Origin: AWTP1-9 sp035703165
Lineage (GTDB): Bacteria > Bacteroidota > Bacteroidia > Chitinophagales > Chitinophagaceae
DNA length: 64,000 bases
Assembly (NCBI GenBank): GCA_035703165.1
Contig: DASSYR010000093.1
Location: 1-64,000, forward strand
Reading direction: 5' to 3'
The notes under the pieces were generated by a model that was not told where the DNA came from, searched no databases, and saw only the letters and a list, made by a program, of their open reading frames with translations. Of the stretch, positions 15,310 to 23,050 are shown piece by piece. A program made the translations under genes and the position numbers. Every line of letters begins with the position of its first letter. The stretch's first letter is position 1.

Positions 15310-17673
15310 TTACTTATCAGATTTTATATCTTTTTGTTCTACTACATTTCTTCTTTTACTATCATTAAATACTTTCCCGAAATTATAATCAATTCTTAAA
15401 GTTAAGTTATTAATGTTTTTGTAGTTGGTAGAAATTTGTTTTACAAGGCCGTCATTATAATCCATATTACGATAATTTGAATTTGTAAAGTACGTGGCTA
15501 CTAAAGACGCTGATATTTTATTTTTATAAAAATTTCTTTTAACTGTTAGACCAGTTAATGCGGGTAACGATGTTTCGCTAAACAAATCAAAAATCTTATT
15601 GGTGTAGCTAATAAAGCCTGAAACTGAATATTTTTTGAGTACTGTACTGCTAATATTCAAAGTCATCGTATATAAGTAAACTTCATTATTGAATGAATTA
15701 TTACCAAATGGTGAACTAATATTATTGTACTCGATATAAGAATTAGAATTTATTAATATTTTTTTAAATATCCTTTTTGTAAAAGATAAAGAGAAGCCAA
15801 AAAGATATTGTTTTGCAATGTTTTGAAATTGCTTTTTTATATTATTATTTTGTGAGGTTACTGTGTTTTCAATTATTAAATCTTTATCTAACTCATAGTA
15901 AATGGAAAGATTAATATTTGAGTGAGTTTTATAGGTTTTATTATATGATAATGACCAAGTATAAAAATTTTCTGGGTTTAAAAAAATGTTACCCGTCGTA
16001 GTTGTCCCTGGTACTGTGGAAAACTGTGTTGGATTTAAGTATGATGTACCTGGCCTTTTAATTTTTTGGTAAAACGAAAACTCGAAATATCTATTTTTTT
16101 GTAAATCAAAGCCAATAGATACGTTGGGCAGAGCTCTAAAATAATTATTACTATAGCTTGGAAATATTTCGTTTACATATTCTAATCGTGTGCCGAAAGC
16201 TAATGATGTATGCTTATGGGTTACGTTATATGTAATAAATGATGCGAAGACATTTTGGTTAAGACTCAGGCCATTAGGGGATAACGATGTATTATTAAAA
16301 ATATTAGTGATTGTATCATATTGAAAATAATTCGTATAAGACTTATATTTTCGAATGAAGGTGTTTATGCCATATTCAAGACTTGCGTTGTACTTTGCAA
16401 AGGGTTTATTTCGAAGAATATTAATTGCTAATTCATTAAATCTATTAGCGTCATCAGTTTTATTCCAATTAACAATTTTTGCAGGGATGTTATAATTATT
16501 TTGCAAATCAAAAGTCCTTGTTACTTTTTTTGCCCAGTATTTTGAACTAATTGATAAAAATCCTTTTCCTTTGTAAGTTTTTTTATATTCAATATCACTT
16601 GTATAATTTTCTATCTTTCTAATATTGTATGAATTGAATTTATAATTAGAGTCTGCATTACCAGATATAATTTTGTAATTTCCATAATCGTCTCCTACAT
16701 CAAGGATAGAGCCATAGCTAATTTTACTACTAATTAATTTACTGGTGTCAATATCATAAAAGGCTGTCAATGCTGATGTAGATTGAGTTATGTTTATACT
16801 ATTTTTCGCATTTAAAGTAAAACCCAAATTAGCCGACTCCCTTTTCAGGGTACTACCCCCTTTTTGTTTATTATCAATTATAGAAGTTGTAATATTAAGT
16901 AATAGTTTTTTCCGCTTGTAGGACAAGTAGGCACTCCCAAACGTCCAATTATTATTTATACCTTTTGAGAAACCAACAGAACCCTTTATCATGTCTGCCT
17001 TTAATTTTCTAGATATGATATTAACAATTGAACCTTTAAATTCCCCGTCATATTGTGATGATGGAGTTGTAACTACTTCAATAGTTTTAATATTTTCTGC
17101 TGGGATTAAATTTAATTCGCTTACATTAATGGCTTTCCCGTCTAAAAACATGTGTGTATTTGATTTGCCCTTTACCTTAATTTCATTTTCAAGTATTGAT
17201 ATCAAAGGTACTTTTTGCATTACATCATTTCCGTTAGCATTTGGTATAAAATCTTTTGGATTGACAGAATATGTCAGTTTGCCGATTGATTTGTTAATTT
17301 GAGTACTTGTAATTTTTACTTCTTCTAATATTTTGGGTGCAACTTCTAAATATATGGTTCCAACATTATTAGTTCTATCATCTGTGTAAACTACTTTAGT
17401 TTTGTAGTTGAATGATTTAAAAATTATAAATAAACTATCTGAATAAGTTGTGTTGACATTGACCTTAAATTCGCCTTTTGGATTTGTGAGAACAGTACTA
17501 ATCGTTTTAAAGCCTGTGTCAGTTTTTATAGCTAGTTCTGTAAAGATATAGGCAATCGGTTCTTTACTAATAAACTCATGAACGGTTCCCATTTTAGTTA
17601 AAGACTTTGTTATTTGGCTAACTACTTTATTTGTTAATGAAGAAATTATGAATATCATTATTATTTCTCTCAT
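15310..17673 (-). CDS. TonB-dependent-receptor-like outer-membrane beta-barrel protein
   Basis: A 787-residue protein with a signal-like N-terminus, a short carboxypeptidase-regulatory-like beta domain (about 35-110), a plug (about 115-230, with FLDGKAI and IETIEV-like IKTIEVVTTP), then a long barrel resembling the OMP_b-brl_3 family. It lacks the Gly/aromatic SusC signature and is of the short receptor type. The ATG overlaps the MauE stop by 4 nt, so both are coupled. Codon use is strongly AT-rich (many Asn, Lys, Ile), unlike cco or atp genes. In this operon it would be the uptake or export pore; the substrate is unknown. Confidence 0.8.
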   Translation of the reverse strand: MREIIMIFIISSLTNKVVSQITKSLTKMGTVHEFISKEPIAYIFTELAIKTDTGFKTISTVLTNPKGEFKVNVNTTYSDSLFIIFKSFNYKTKVVYTDDRTNNVGTIYLEVAPKILEEVKITSTQINKSIGKLTYSVNPKDFIPNANGNDVMQKVPLISILENEIKVKGKSNTHMFLDGKAINVSELNLIPAENIKTIEVVTTPSSQYDGEFKGSIVNIISRKLKADMIKGSVGFSKGINNNWTFGSAYLSYKRKKLLLNITTSIIDNKQKGGSTLKRESANLGFTLNAKNSINITQSTSALTAFYDIDTSKLISSKISYGSILDVGDDYGNYKIISGNADSNYKFNSYNIRKIENYTSDIEYKKTYKGKGFLSISSKYWAKKVTRTFDLQNNYNIPAKIVNWNKTDDANRFNELAINILRNKPFAKYNASLEYGINTFIRKYKSYTNYFQYDTITNIFNNTSLSPNGLSLNQNVFASFITYNVTHKHTSLAFGTRLEYVNEIFPSYSNNYFRALPNVSIGFDLQKNRYFEFSFYQKIKRPGTSYLNPTQFSTVPGTTTTGNIFLNPENFYTWSLSYNKTYKTHSNINLSIYYELDKDLIIENTVTSQNNNIKKQFQNIAKQYLFGFSLSFTKRIFKKILINSNSYIEYNNISSPFGNNSFNNEVYLYTMTLNISSTVLKKYSVSGFISYTNKIFDLFSETSLPALTGLTVKRNFYKNKISASLVATYFTNSNYRNMDYNDGLVKQISTNYKNINNLTLRIDYNFGKVFNDSKRRNVVEQKDIKSDK

Positions 17674-18107
17674 AAATAGTTTTTGTTTGTAATCTTTTCT
17701 TTTGGATTGTGCATATAAATTGCGATCACTGATATGAGTATAAAAAATATATTAAAGTAGATGTGGGTGTCCCAATCCATCTTACCTAAAATACCGCCGC
17801 AAGAACAAGGTATGTAATAACTATACCTTGTAATAAAATAGAGATAAACTGTAAATAACAACATTAAAAAAAAAGATAAAAATAAGCCTATAAGCCTAAG
17901 CTTTTCAGTAATTAATAATGCAACAATTAGTAGCTCGCCAATAGGTATCATTAAAGCTGTAAGCTTTGTTAAATTTTGTGGTATCAGAGGAGACTTCCCT
18001 AATTGAAAGCTGAAAGTATAGAAATCAAGGAGCTTGTTTGTGGCTGCATAAACGAATAAAAGTACAAATAGAGCTACGACTAATGGTATTATTTTTTTAT
18101 TTAGCAT
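17670..18107 (-). CDS. MauE/DoxX-family redox-associated membrane protein
   Basis: A 145-residue protein with four hydrophobic helices and a CSCGG motif (Cys101, Cys103) after the third, the signature of MauE-like quinone/thiol membrane proteins. Relatives support disulfide formation or maturation of cysteine-containing partners, which would fit the cysteine-bearing peptides upstream. It starts 1 nt from the end of the propeller-like gene and overlaps the receptor gene by 4 nt. The function here is inferred from family and context. Confidence 0.8.
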   Translation of the reverse strand: MLNKKIIPLVVALFVLLFVYAATNKLLDFYTFSFQLGKSPLIPQNLTKLTALMIPIGELLIVALLITEKLRLIGLFLSFFLMLLFTVYLYFITRYSYYIPCSCGGILGKMDWDTHIYFNIFFILISVIAIYMHNPKEKITNKNYL

Positions 18108-18108
18108 T

Positions 18109-19152
18109 CTATCGATTTTTTGTCATTTCAAAAATTAATAATTCTGATTCATACAAGGCGTATAACTTATCATTATAGACCTTGAAATCTGTTATTTTAT
18201 TATCTTTAGTTCTTGGTATATAGAAACTGCCTAAGTACTTCCCGGTATTAAACTCATATTTATCAATAACAGAGTTTGACCGAAAGTTATTTTTATTTTC
18301 ATTTTCAGCTATTAGTGCAGAGTTAATATAAATAATGCCATTATCGTAACTACCCCTTAGATTTTTAACTTTAACGGGCTCTGAAAATGCATAGCCCCCT
18401 TTAGGTAAATTTTTAATCTTGGGGGCAGTTGTTGAAGTATCAATTGTATGGTGTTTAAAAATTTCAGTTAGGGTGGTGTCTAAACAAAGGTATGTGTTTT
18501 TGTGATAATATAGTAGAACTACTTTATTGCCATCTATTGGGATAAGTATGCCATCTGTCGAAAGCCCACCATCATATATTTTTTCTGAAATATTTTTTTC
18601 AATTTGGACAGTCTTATTTGTCATATTTATTCTAAAAAATATTGTAAACTTATTAGTTGAATCTAAAGCTCTTACAATTGATGTATTGGAAATTCTGCAG
18701 CCACGAATTAATGAATTATTTAGCTTAATGCAAAACGCAGAGTCTTTGGGGTTTGAATAGTTTTTTATACCAATACTTTTTGATTTAGGATCGAATACCG
18801 TTACGATATTTCCTTGTATAGAAGTATTGTGAAATTTTTCAAGTTTACAATTTTTAAAATCTTCGATTGAAATAGTTTTAGTTGACTTGGCTTGATAATC
18901 TATTTGATTAATTTTTTTGTATGAATCTTCTAATATTGTTATTATTGAGTCATTAACTTGAATTAATTGACTTGCTTTAAATTCAAGCGGCAAGTTCTTT
19001 ATTTGTTGTAGACTTGTGAGGTTTATAGTCCGGTTAAATCCGTTTTTTTTCAATATATCAATGTTGGAAGATATCTTGTATAAATACTGGATAAGAAGAA
19101 ATGCAGAAGTGCCAAGGAAAAGTAAGATTAGTGTTTTTTTAAAAGTTGTCAT
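18109..19152 (-). CDS. Membrane-anchored protein, possible 6-bladed beta-propeller
   Basis: A 347-residue protein with one N-terminal helix (about 8-26) and no lipobox. The rest is a run of short beta segments with recurring phrases such as VNDSIITIL, GNIVTVFDP, GNKVVLLYY and NDKLYALYE, a pattern typical of TolB-like or 6-bladed propellers (DUF5128/BF3164-type) encoded beside small secreted peptides in Bacteroidota. I could not identify blades one by one. It sits between the peptide genes and MauE on the same strand and is AT-rich like them. Confidence 0.55.
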   Translation of the reverse strand: MTTFKKTLILLFLGTSAFLLIQYLYKISSNIDILKKNGFNRTINLTSLQQIKNLPLEFKASQLIQVNDSIITILEDSYKKINQIDYQAKSTKTISIEDFKNCKLEKFHNTSIQGNIVTVFDPKSKSIGIKNYSNPKDSAFCIKLNNSLIRGCRISNTSIVRALDSTNKFTIFFRINMTNKTVQIEKNISEKIYDGGLSTDGILIPIDGNKVVLLYYHKNTYLCLDTTLTEIFKHHTIDTSTTAPKIKNLPKGGYAFSEPVKVKNLRGSYDNGIIYINSALIAENENKNNFRSNSVIDKYEFNTGKYLGSFYIPRTKDNKITDFKVYNDKLYALYESELLIFEMTKNR

Positions 19153-19208
19153 GGCTTTTGTATGAAAGAATTAACTAAAATGTTAGCCCTGATTTGATTG
19201 GGAATTTT

Positions 19209-19389
19209 TTATACGTAAGATAGATGACCACAGCGTAATATGTCTTTTGGATTTGTGTAGAGGTTAACATCATTGTTATTGCATCTATCAGAGATTAAAT
19301 ACCACTACCGTTCGAAGGGTTGCTAAGCAGGTACATAATAATCCTACGATAATACAAAGTGCGAGAAGTTTTGTTTTTACGGTCTTCAT
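19209..19389 (-). pseudogene. Peptide 4: frameshifted member of the local CxCLxT peptide family
   Basis: An ATG at 19389 gives a lysine-rich start, a hydrophobic helix and CTCLAT (residues 20-24 region), then stops at 19288 after 33 residues. In another frame the sequence continues as a peptide ending in YTNPKDILRCGHLSYV with a stop at 19209, similar to the ending of peptide 3 (SSRFGHL). Joining the halves needs a net shift. It may be a broken copy, a sequencing error or programmed frameshifting. Confidence 0.45.
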
Positions 19390-19419
19390 TAAAATGCTTC
19401 TAAGTATTAATAAAAATTG

Positions 19420-19574
19420 TTAAAGATGACCAAAGCGGCTACTGCCCTCCGATGTGCTATAACAAATTAGGTTGTCCTCCTTATATATGTCGAACATTCA
19501 CCTCCGCAGCCACTTGGCGGAACAGCAGGAGTTGCTAAGCAAGAACAAATAATAGCTGTAATAGTGTCAAACAT
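19420..19574 (-). pseudogene. Peptide 3: frameshifted member of the local CxCLxT peptide family
   Basis: The frame from ATG 19574 reads MFDTITAIICSCLATPAVPP, then GCGGEC, and stops at 19467 after 35 residues. Its CSCLAT and APP/VPP segments align with peptide 1 (CACLTT, VAPP). The matching C-terminus, ICYSTSEGSSRFGHL (compare VCCTTPGGSTYFGTL in peptide 1), is found in a different frame ending at 19420. It begins 11 nt after peptide 2 and looks like a damaged or frameshifted copy; the N-terminus also seems shortened. Confidence 0.45.
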
Positions 19575-19585
19575 AATAATTGAGT

Positions 19586-19774
19586 TCAATTGTCATCACA
19601 TTTGGTATCCCAATATGAAGTACCATTGGATGTTGTACAGCAAACGCTGACGAAAGGCTGTATAACATTCTGGAGGGTTATCTGAACCGTCTCCAATCGG
19701 TGGTACTTTATAATCGATATGAAAAACATTAATGAGCAAATTAAAATTACTGATTCAATTATTTTTGATGTCAT
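19586..19774 (-). CDS. Peptide 2: small exported CCTT-motif peptide
   Basis: A 62-residue frame with an N-terminal hydrophobic segment (SVILICSLMFFISII) and a C-terminal VCCTTSNGTSYWDTKCDDN motif (residues 44-62). The ending aligns with peptide 1 (VCCTTPGGSTYFGTLSN), establishing a family. It is a likely exported or membrane-anchored precursor. It is followed 11 nt later by peptide 3 and preceded by a terminator-like hairpin. Confidence 0.6.
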   Translation of the reverse strand: MTSKIIESVILICSLMFFISIIKYHRLETVQITLQNVIQPFVSVCCTTSNGTSYWDTKCDDN

Positions 19775-19790
19775 TTAATGAATTTCAATT

Positions 19791-19823
19791 TAAAAAAACA
19801 TCAGGGCATTTTATAACCCTGAT
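19791..19823 (-). terminator. Rho-independent terminator or attenuator after peptide 1
   Basis: On the minus strand ATCAGGG (19823-19817) pairs with CCCTGAT (19806-19800) around a 10-nt loop, followed directly by GTTTTTTT. It lies between peptides 1 and 2, so much of the transcript could end after peptide 1. Confidence 0.65.
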
Positions 19824-19840
19824 ATTTTATATTTTAGCTT

Positions 19841-20017
19841 TTAGTTTGAAAGAGTTCCAAAGTAAGTAGAACCACCAGGAGTTGTGCAACAAACTGGCTC
19901 GGCAGTTTTGCACTTATCAGGGCACTCTGCACTAGGAGGTGCTACGGCAGCAAATGTTGTTAAACATGCGCAAACAATTGCCATTAACAAACTAAACGCA
20001 ATAATTGGTTTTTTCAT
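19841..20017 (-). CDS. Peptide 1: small exported CCTT-motif peptide, best-preserved member
   Basis: A 58-residue frame not overlapping any other gene. Residues 1-24 form a textbook signal sequence (MKKPIIAFSLLMAIVCACLT...), then VAPPSAECPDKCKTAEP and the C-terminal VCCTTPGGSTYFGTLSN. The mature part would carry four cysteines (Cys32, Cys36, Cys43, Cys44). It resembles the short DUF6520- or NVEALA-like peptides of Bacteroidota in size and setting, though I cannot confirm family membership. It is the first gene after the HTH regulator and has its own terminator, suggesting strong separate expression. Confidence 0.72.
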   Translation of the reverse strand: MKKPIIAFSLLMAIVCACLTTFAAVAPPSAECPDKCKTAEPVCCTTPGGSTYFGTLSN

Positions 20018-20073
20018 TTTGTTTTAATTTAATTGTTTTAGAATAAATTTTCGATGTAAAATTAAATTGGCAA

Positions 20074-20092
20074 AGTGACAGAAAATGACACT
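20074..20092. promoter_or_regulatory. Direct repeat TGACA-N5-TGACA between regulator and peptide 1
   Basis: AGTGACAGAAAATGACACT holds two TGACA copies with a 10-bp period (20076-20080 and 20086-20090), with AGTG/CACT at the outer ends. It lies in the 88-nt gap between the HTH gene and peptide 1, the expected place for an operator. One helical turn between repeats would suit a protein binding one face of DNA. Confidence 0.4.
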
Positions 20093-20105
20093 CGAAAATT
20101 TATTT

Positions 20106-20303
20106 TTAACTTATCTTATATCTTTTTTCTTTTTTACAATATTCAATTGCGACTCCCTGCTCTCTTAGATATAGTATCATTCTAAAAACTGTTCTTCGGG
20201 ATACATCTAATCTGTTGGCAAGTTGTTCGGGCGTAACTGCCCATTGTCTATTTACGTATTCTTCTATTAGTTGAAGTTTTTTCGAATATGCTAAATAATT
20301 CAT
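20106..20303 (-). CDS. Small HTH_11-type DNA-binding regulator
   Basis: A 65-residue protein that is almost entirely one winged HTH: AVTPEQLANRLDVSRRTVFRMILYL is the helix-turn-helix, followed by a short wing. It lacks any ligand domain. Stand-alone HTH proteins of this size (DeoR/BirA-type HTH) are frequently encoded beside short secreted or modified peptides in Bacteroidota. It is the first gene of the peptide operon, same strand, and is a natural candidate to bind the TGACA repeat directly downstream. Confidence 0.8.
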   Translation of the reverse strand: MNYLAYSKKLQLIEEYVNRQWAVTPEQLANRLDVSRRTVFRMILYLREQGVAIEYCKKEKRYKIS

Positions 20304-20977
20304 TTATAAGGTATGAGTTTATATGTGAGTGCTAATTTTTTAAGTTGTAAGGCGCTTATTATTTAAAGATTGGTGTTAAGTTTTTTTAGTGGATATAATA
20401 TTTTCAGAGTATCAAGATTTTCTACGAAGCAGGTAATTGCTTTATCAATTTTTGTAAATTCAATAATTAAGAGACGAAACTTGTACAACGGCTGTTTAAA
20501 AACAGAATAACGGAGAAATAACACTAGGTGAAGAGCGGCTGTATAAAGCCTGCGAAGGCTGACAAGGTAAACAGGGTACATGATAAATTTTTTAATAAGA
20601 TAAATGGGTTTACATAAATAAATCTTTCGCAAGAAGATAAAATTAGTTAAAGTGACCAAATAAAAAAAGGGTGATTTTTTGCATCGGCATATTACTACAA
20701 TTGGCTGTTTGCAAACACATATTTTTTTTAATATGTATTGTGAACAAGATAAAGTTGCTTTTTTTGATAAATGGCATTACAATACATATTTTTTGTATTT
20801 TTTTACTAATTCCAAATAAAATCAGGCTCTGCATAACAGATTTGGAATGAAGAAATGCGAAAAAGACATGGCTGAATAAACTAAGTAGTTTACGTTATTA
20901 ATTTTCAAAAAGCGAGAAGAGCAGGCTTATATATTAAGATGAGGCTGTTAGGCTATTGCCAGAATATCGGGGCTATA
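20304..20977. other. 674-nt AT-rich region without a secure gene
   Basis: Only weak minus-strand frames are present. One at 20363-20659 (98 residues) is rich in Leu, Tyr and Lys with no recognisable domain. Another at 20643-20834 (63 residues) ends in FLFGHFN, faintly like the GHL endings of peptides 3 and 4, and contains MCLQTANCSN; it could be a decayed relative. I would not call either a gene on this evidence. No RNA gene, repeat or promoter was convincing. Confidence 0.35.
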
Positions 20978-21244
20978 TCAGGCTGCTGAGTTTTTTTTCT
21001 TTGCTTCTTCTCTTAGCATTTCCACTCTTTTTCGCTCATCCTCAAGAAGCTCATTCTTCTTTCGCAGTTCCGAATTTTCGGTTTGCGTACTAAGCAGGTG
21101 TTCGTTGGTAATTTGTAATTCTCTGCTTATTTCTTTTACGTTTTTCCTTAGCTTATTAATAGTGTATTGACGATACATAATTGATACCAGGAAAGGGAAA
21201 AATGCAACAAAAAATATTTCTATCAGGGTTAGATTAAATGTCAT
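20978..21244 (-). CDS. Small membrane-anchored coiled-coil protein
   Basis: From the ATG at 21244 the protein has 88 residues; an upstream in-frame ATG at 21274 would add ten. One helix (about residues 5-24, IEIFFVAFFPFLVSIMY) is followed by a long charged heptad-like region (about 35-85) rich in Glu, Lys, Arg and Leu. The layout is that of a single-span protein projecting a coiled coil into the cytoplasm. No known family is recognised. It sits between the AT-rich block and glyS. Confidence 0.6.
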   Translation of the reverse strand: MTFNLTLIEIFFVAFFPFLVSIMYRQYTINKLRKNVKEISRELQITNEHLLSTQTENSELRKKNELLEDERKRVEMLREEAKKKNSAA

Positions 21245-21390
21245 GTTAATTTTAAGTAAAAATAAGTAATCCATGGTTTACGTTTTACCTCCGTTATTCA
21301 ACAATGGCTTTTAGTTAATTATTTATATTACAAATTAAACTAATATTTTTCATTATCCAAAGGCCGGGGTAAAATGATTTTTTAAAAAAG

Positions 21391-22836
21391 CTATTTTATT
21401 TTTTGTAAAACAAGTTGATTTACTTGCTTTAGCGGAACTCGTTCTTGCTGCATGGAATCTCTGTACCGTATTGTCACTGTCTCATCCTCTTTTGTTTGTT
21501 GGTCAATGGTTACACAAAAAGGCGTGCCAATGGCATCCATACGCCTGTACCGCTTTCCAATAGTGTCTTTTTCTTCATAAAAACAATAAAAATCATTACG
21601 GCATGTTTTCATCAGTTCCCTGGCAATTTCTGGTAACCCGTCTTTTTTAACCAATGGAAGAACGGCTAATTTTACCGGGGCTATTTTAGGAGGAATACGC
21701 AGCACAACTCTACTATCTTCTTTTCCATCCTCTTTTACCCATTTTTCTTCTTCGTAAGCATTGCATAAGGTTAGCAAAAACATCCGGTCTAAACCAATGG
21801 AGGTTTCAATTACATACGGTACATAATTTTGATTAATCTCACTATCAAAATACTGCATCTTTTTTCCACTGTACTGTTGATGGTTGCGCAAATCAAAATC
21901 AGTGCGGCTGTGTATGCCCTCTACTTCTTTCCATCCAAAAGGGAACTCGTATTCAATGTCCACAGCGGCATCAGCATAATGTGCCAATTTTATATGATTA
22001 TGATAACGGTATTTTTCAGCAGCAATACCTAAGTTTACATGCCATTTCAGCCTTTCTTCCTTCCAATATTCATACCATTCTTTTTGCGTGCCGGGGCGAA
22101 TAAAAAATTGCATTTCCATTTGTTCAAACTCACGCATTCGGAAAATAAATTGCCTGGCCACAATTTCGTTACGAAAAGCCTTACCCACCTGGGCTATTCC
22201 GAATGGTATTTTAAGACGGGCAGATTTTTGCACATTTAAAAAATTTACAAAAATCCCCTGGGCTGTTTCCGGTCTTAAATAAATAGTATCTGATTCTTCG
22301 GCTACGCTTCCCATTTGAGTAGAGAACATGAGGTTAAACTGCCGTACGTCCGTCCAGTTACAGGTTCCGCTTACTGCGCAAGTAATTTTATTATCTTCAA
22401 TCAACTTCTTTAACCCTTCAAAATCCTCTTTGGCAAGTAGCGTATCCATCGTTGCCAATAATTCCTCAGCTTCTTTATCTTTTCCTTCGTCTTTTAATTT
22501 ATCGGCATGCCCTTCCAGCAAGTGATCAACCCTGTAACGTTTTTGGCTGTCTTTATTATCAATCATCGGATCGCTGAAATTATCCACGTGACCCGAAGCC
22601 TTCCAGGTTGTTGGGTGCATAAAAATAGCCGCATCAATACCTACAATATTATCGTGCATGCGGGTCATTTCATTCCACCAGTAATCCCGGATATTTCTTT
22701 TTAATTCGGCCCCCCACTGGCCATAATCGTAAACGGCGCTTAAACCATCATAAATTTCGCTTGAAGGAAATACAAAGCCGTATTCTTTAGCATGCGAAAT
22801 AATTGCTTGCAATTTATTATTATCAGTTGTTCCCAT
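21391..22836 (-). CDS. glyS: Glycyl-tRNA synthetase (homodimeric class II type)
   Basis: A 481-residue class II synthetase of the alpha2 type used by Bacteroidota, charging tRNA-Gly. It begins with the family's FVFPSSEIYDGLSAVYDYGQ segment (split here by the rule on length: FVFPSSEIY, then YDYGQWG), holds YLRPETAQGIF for amino-acid and ATP contacts, the motif 2 region RNEIVARQFIFRMREFEQ, GLDRMFL as motif 3, and a C-terminal anticodon-binding domain (about 380-481) with APVKLAVLPL. The standard alpha2beta2 enzyme is excluded by the single chain. Confidence 0.96.
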   Translation of the reverse strand: MGTTDNNKLQAIISHAKEYGFVFPSSEIYDGLSAVYDYGQWGAELKRNIRDYWWNEMTRMHDNIVGIDAAIFMHPTTWKASGHVDNFSDPMIDNKDSQKRYRVDHLLEGHADKLKDEGKDKEAEELLATMDTLLAKEDFEGLKKLIEDNKITCAVSGTCNWTDVRQFNLMFSTQMGSVAEESDTIYLRPETAQGIFVNFLNVQKSARLKIPFGIAQVGKAFRNEIVARQFIFRMREFEQMEMQFFIRPGTQKEWYEYWKEERLKWHVNLGIAAEKYRYHNHIKLAHYADAAVDIEYEFPFGWKEVEGIHSRTDFDLRNHQQYSGKKMQYFDSEINQNYVPYVIETSIGLDRMFLLTLCNAYEEEKWVKEDGKEDSRVVLRIPPKIAPVKLAVLPLVKKDGLPEIARELMKTCRNDFYCFYEEKDTIGKRYRRMDAIGTPFCVTIDQQTKEDETVTIRYRDSMQQERVPLKQVNQLVLQKIK

Positions 22837-22844
22837 AATTGCGA

Positions 22845-22852
22845 CAAAGATA
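22845..22852 (-). promoter_or_regulatory. Putative -7 element of the glyS promoter
   Basis: Reads TATCTTTG on the minus strand, a perfect TAnnTTTG, ending 8 nt before the glyS ATG. The untranslated leader would be only a few nucleotides. No TTG at 17-21 nt upstream was found. Confidence 0.45.
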
Positions 22853-23050
22853 AAAAGTGAAAGCTATGATACACGGGATTTGAAGGGTATTTTATAGAAA
22901 TTACTTCGCTTTTATCGGCAAAGAGACTTGTCAATAGTCAACTAACAGAGGTGTAATAAGTGAATAGGGACTAAAAGCAATGTAAATACGATATATTTCG
23001 TATATTTATTTTTTAATTTTTAACTTACAATTTTACTAAACAATGTAACT

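Noticed and set aside
20363..20659. 98-residue minus-strand frame upstream of the HTH gene
   Set aside because: It shows no domain or homologous feature. The composition (Leu, Tyr, Lys rich) is expected by chance in AT-rich DNA; kept only as part of the gene-poor stretch.
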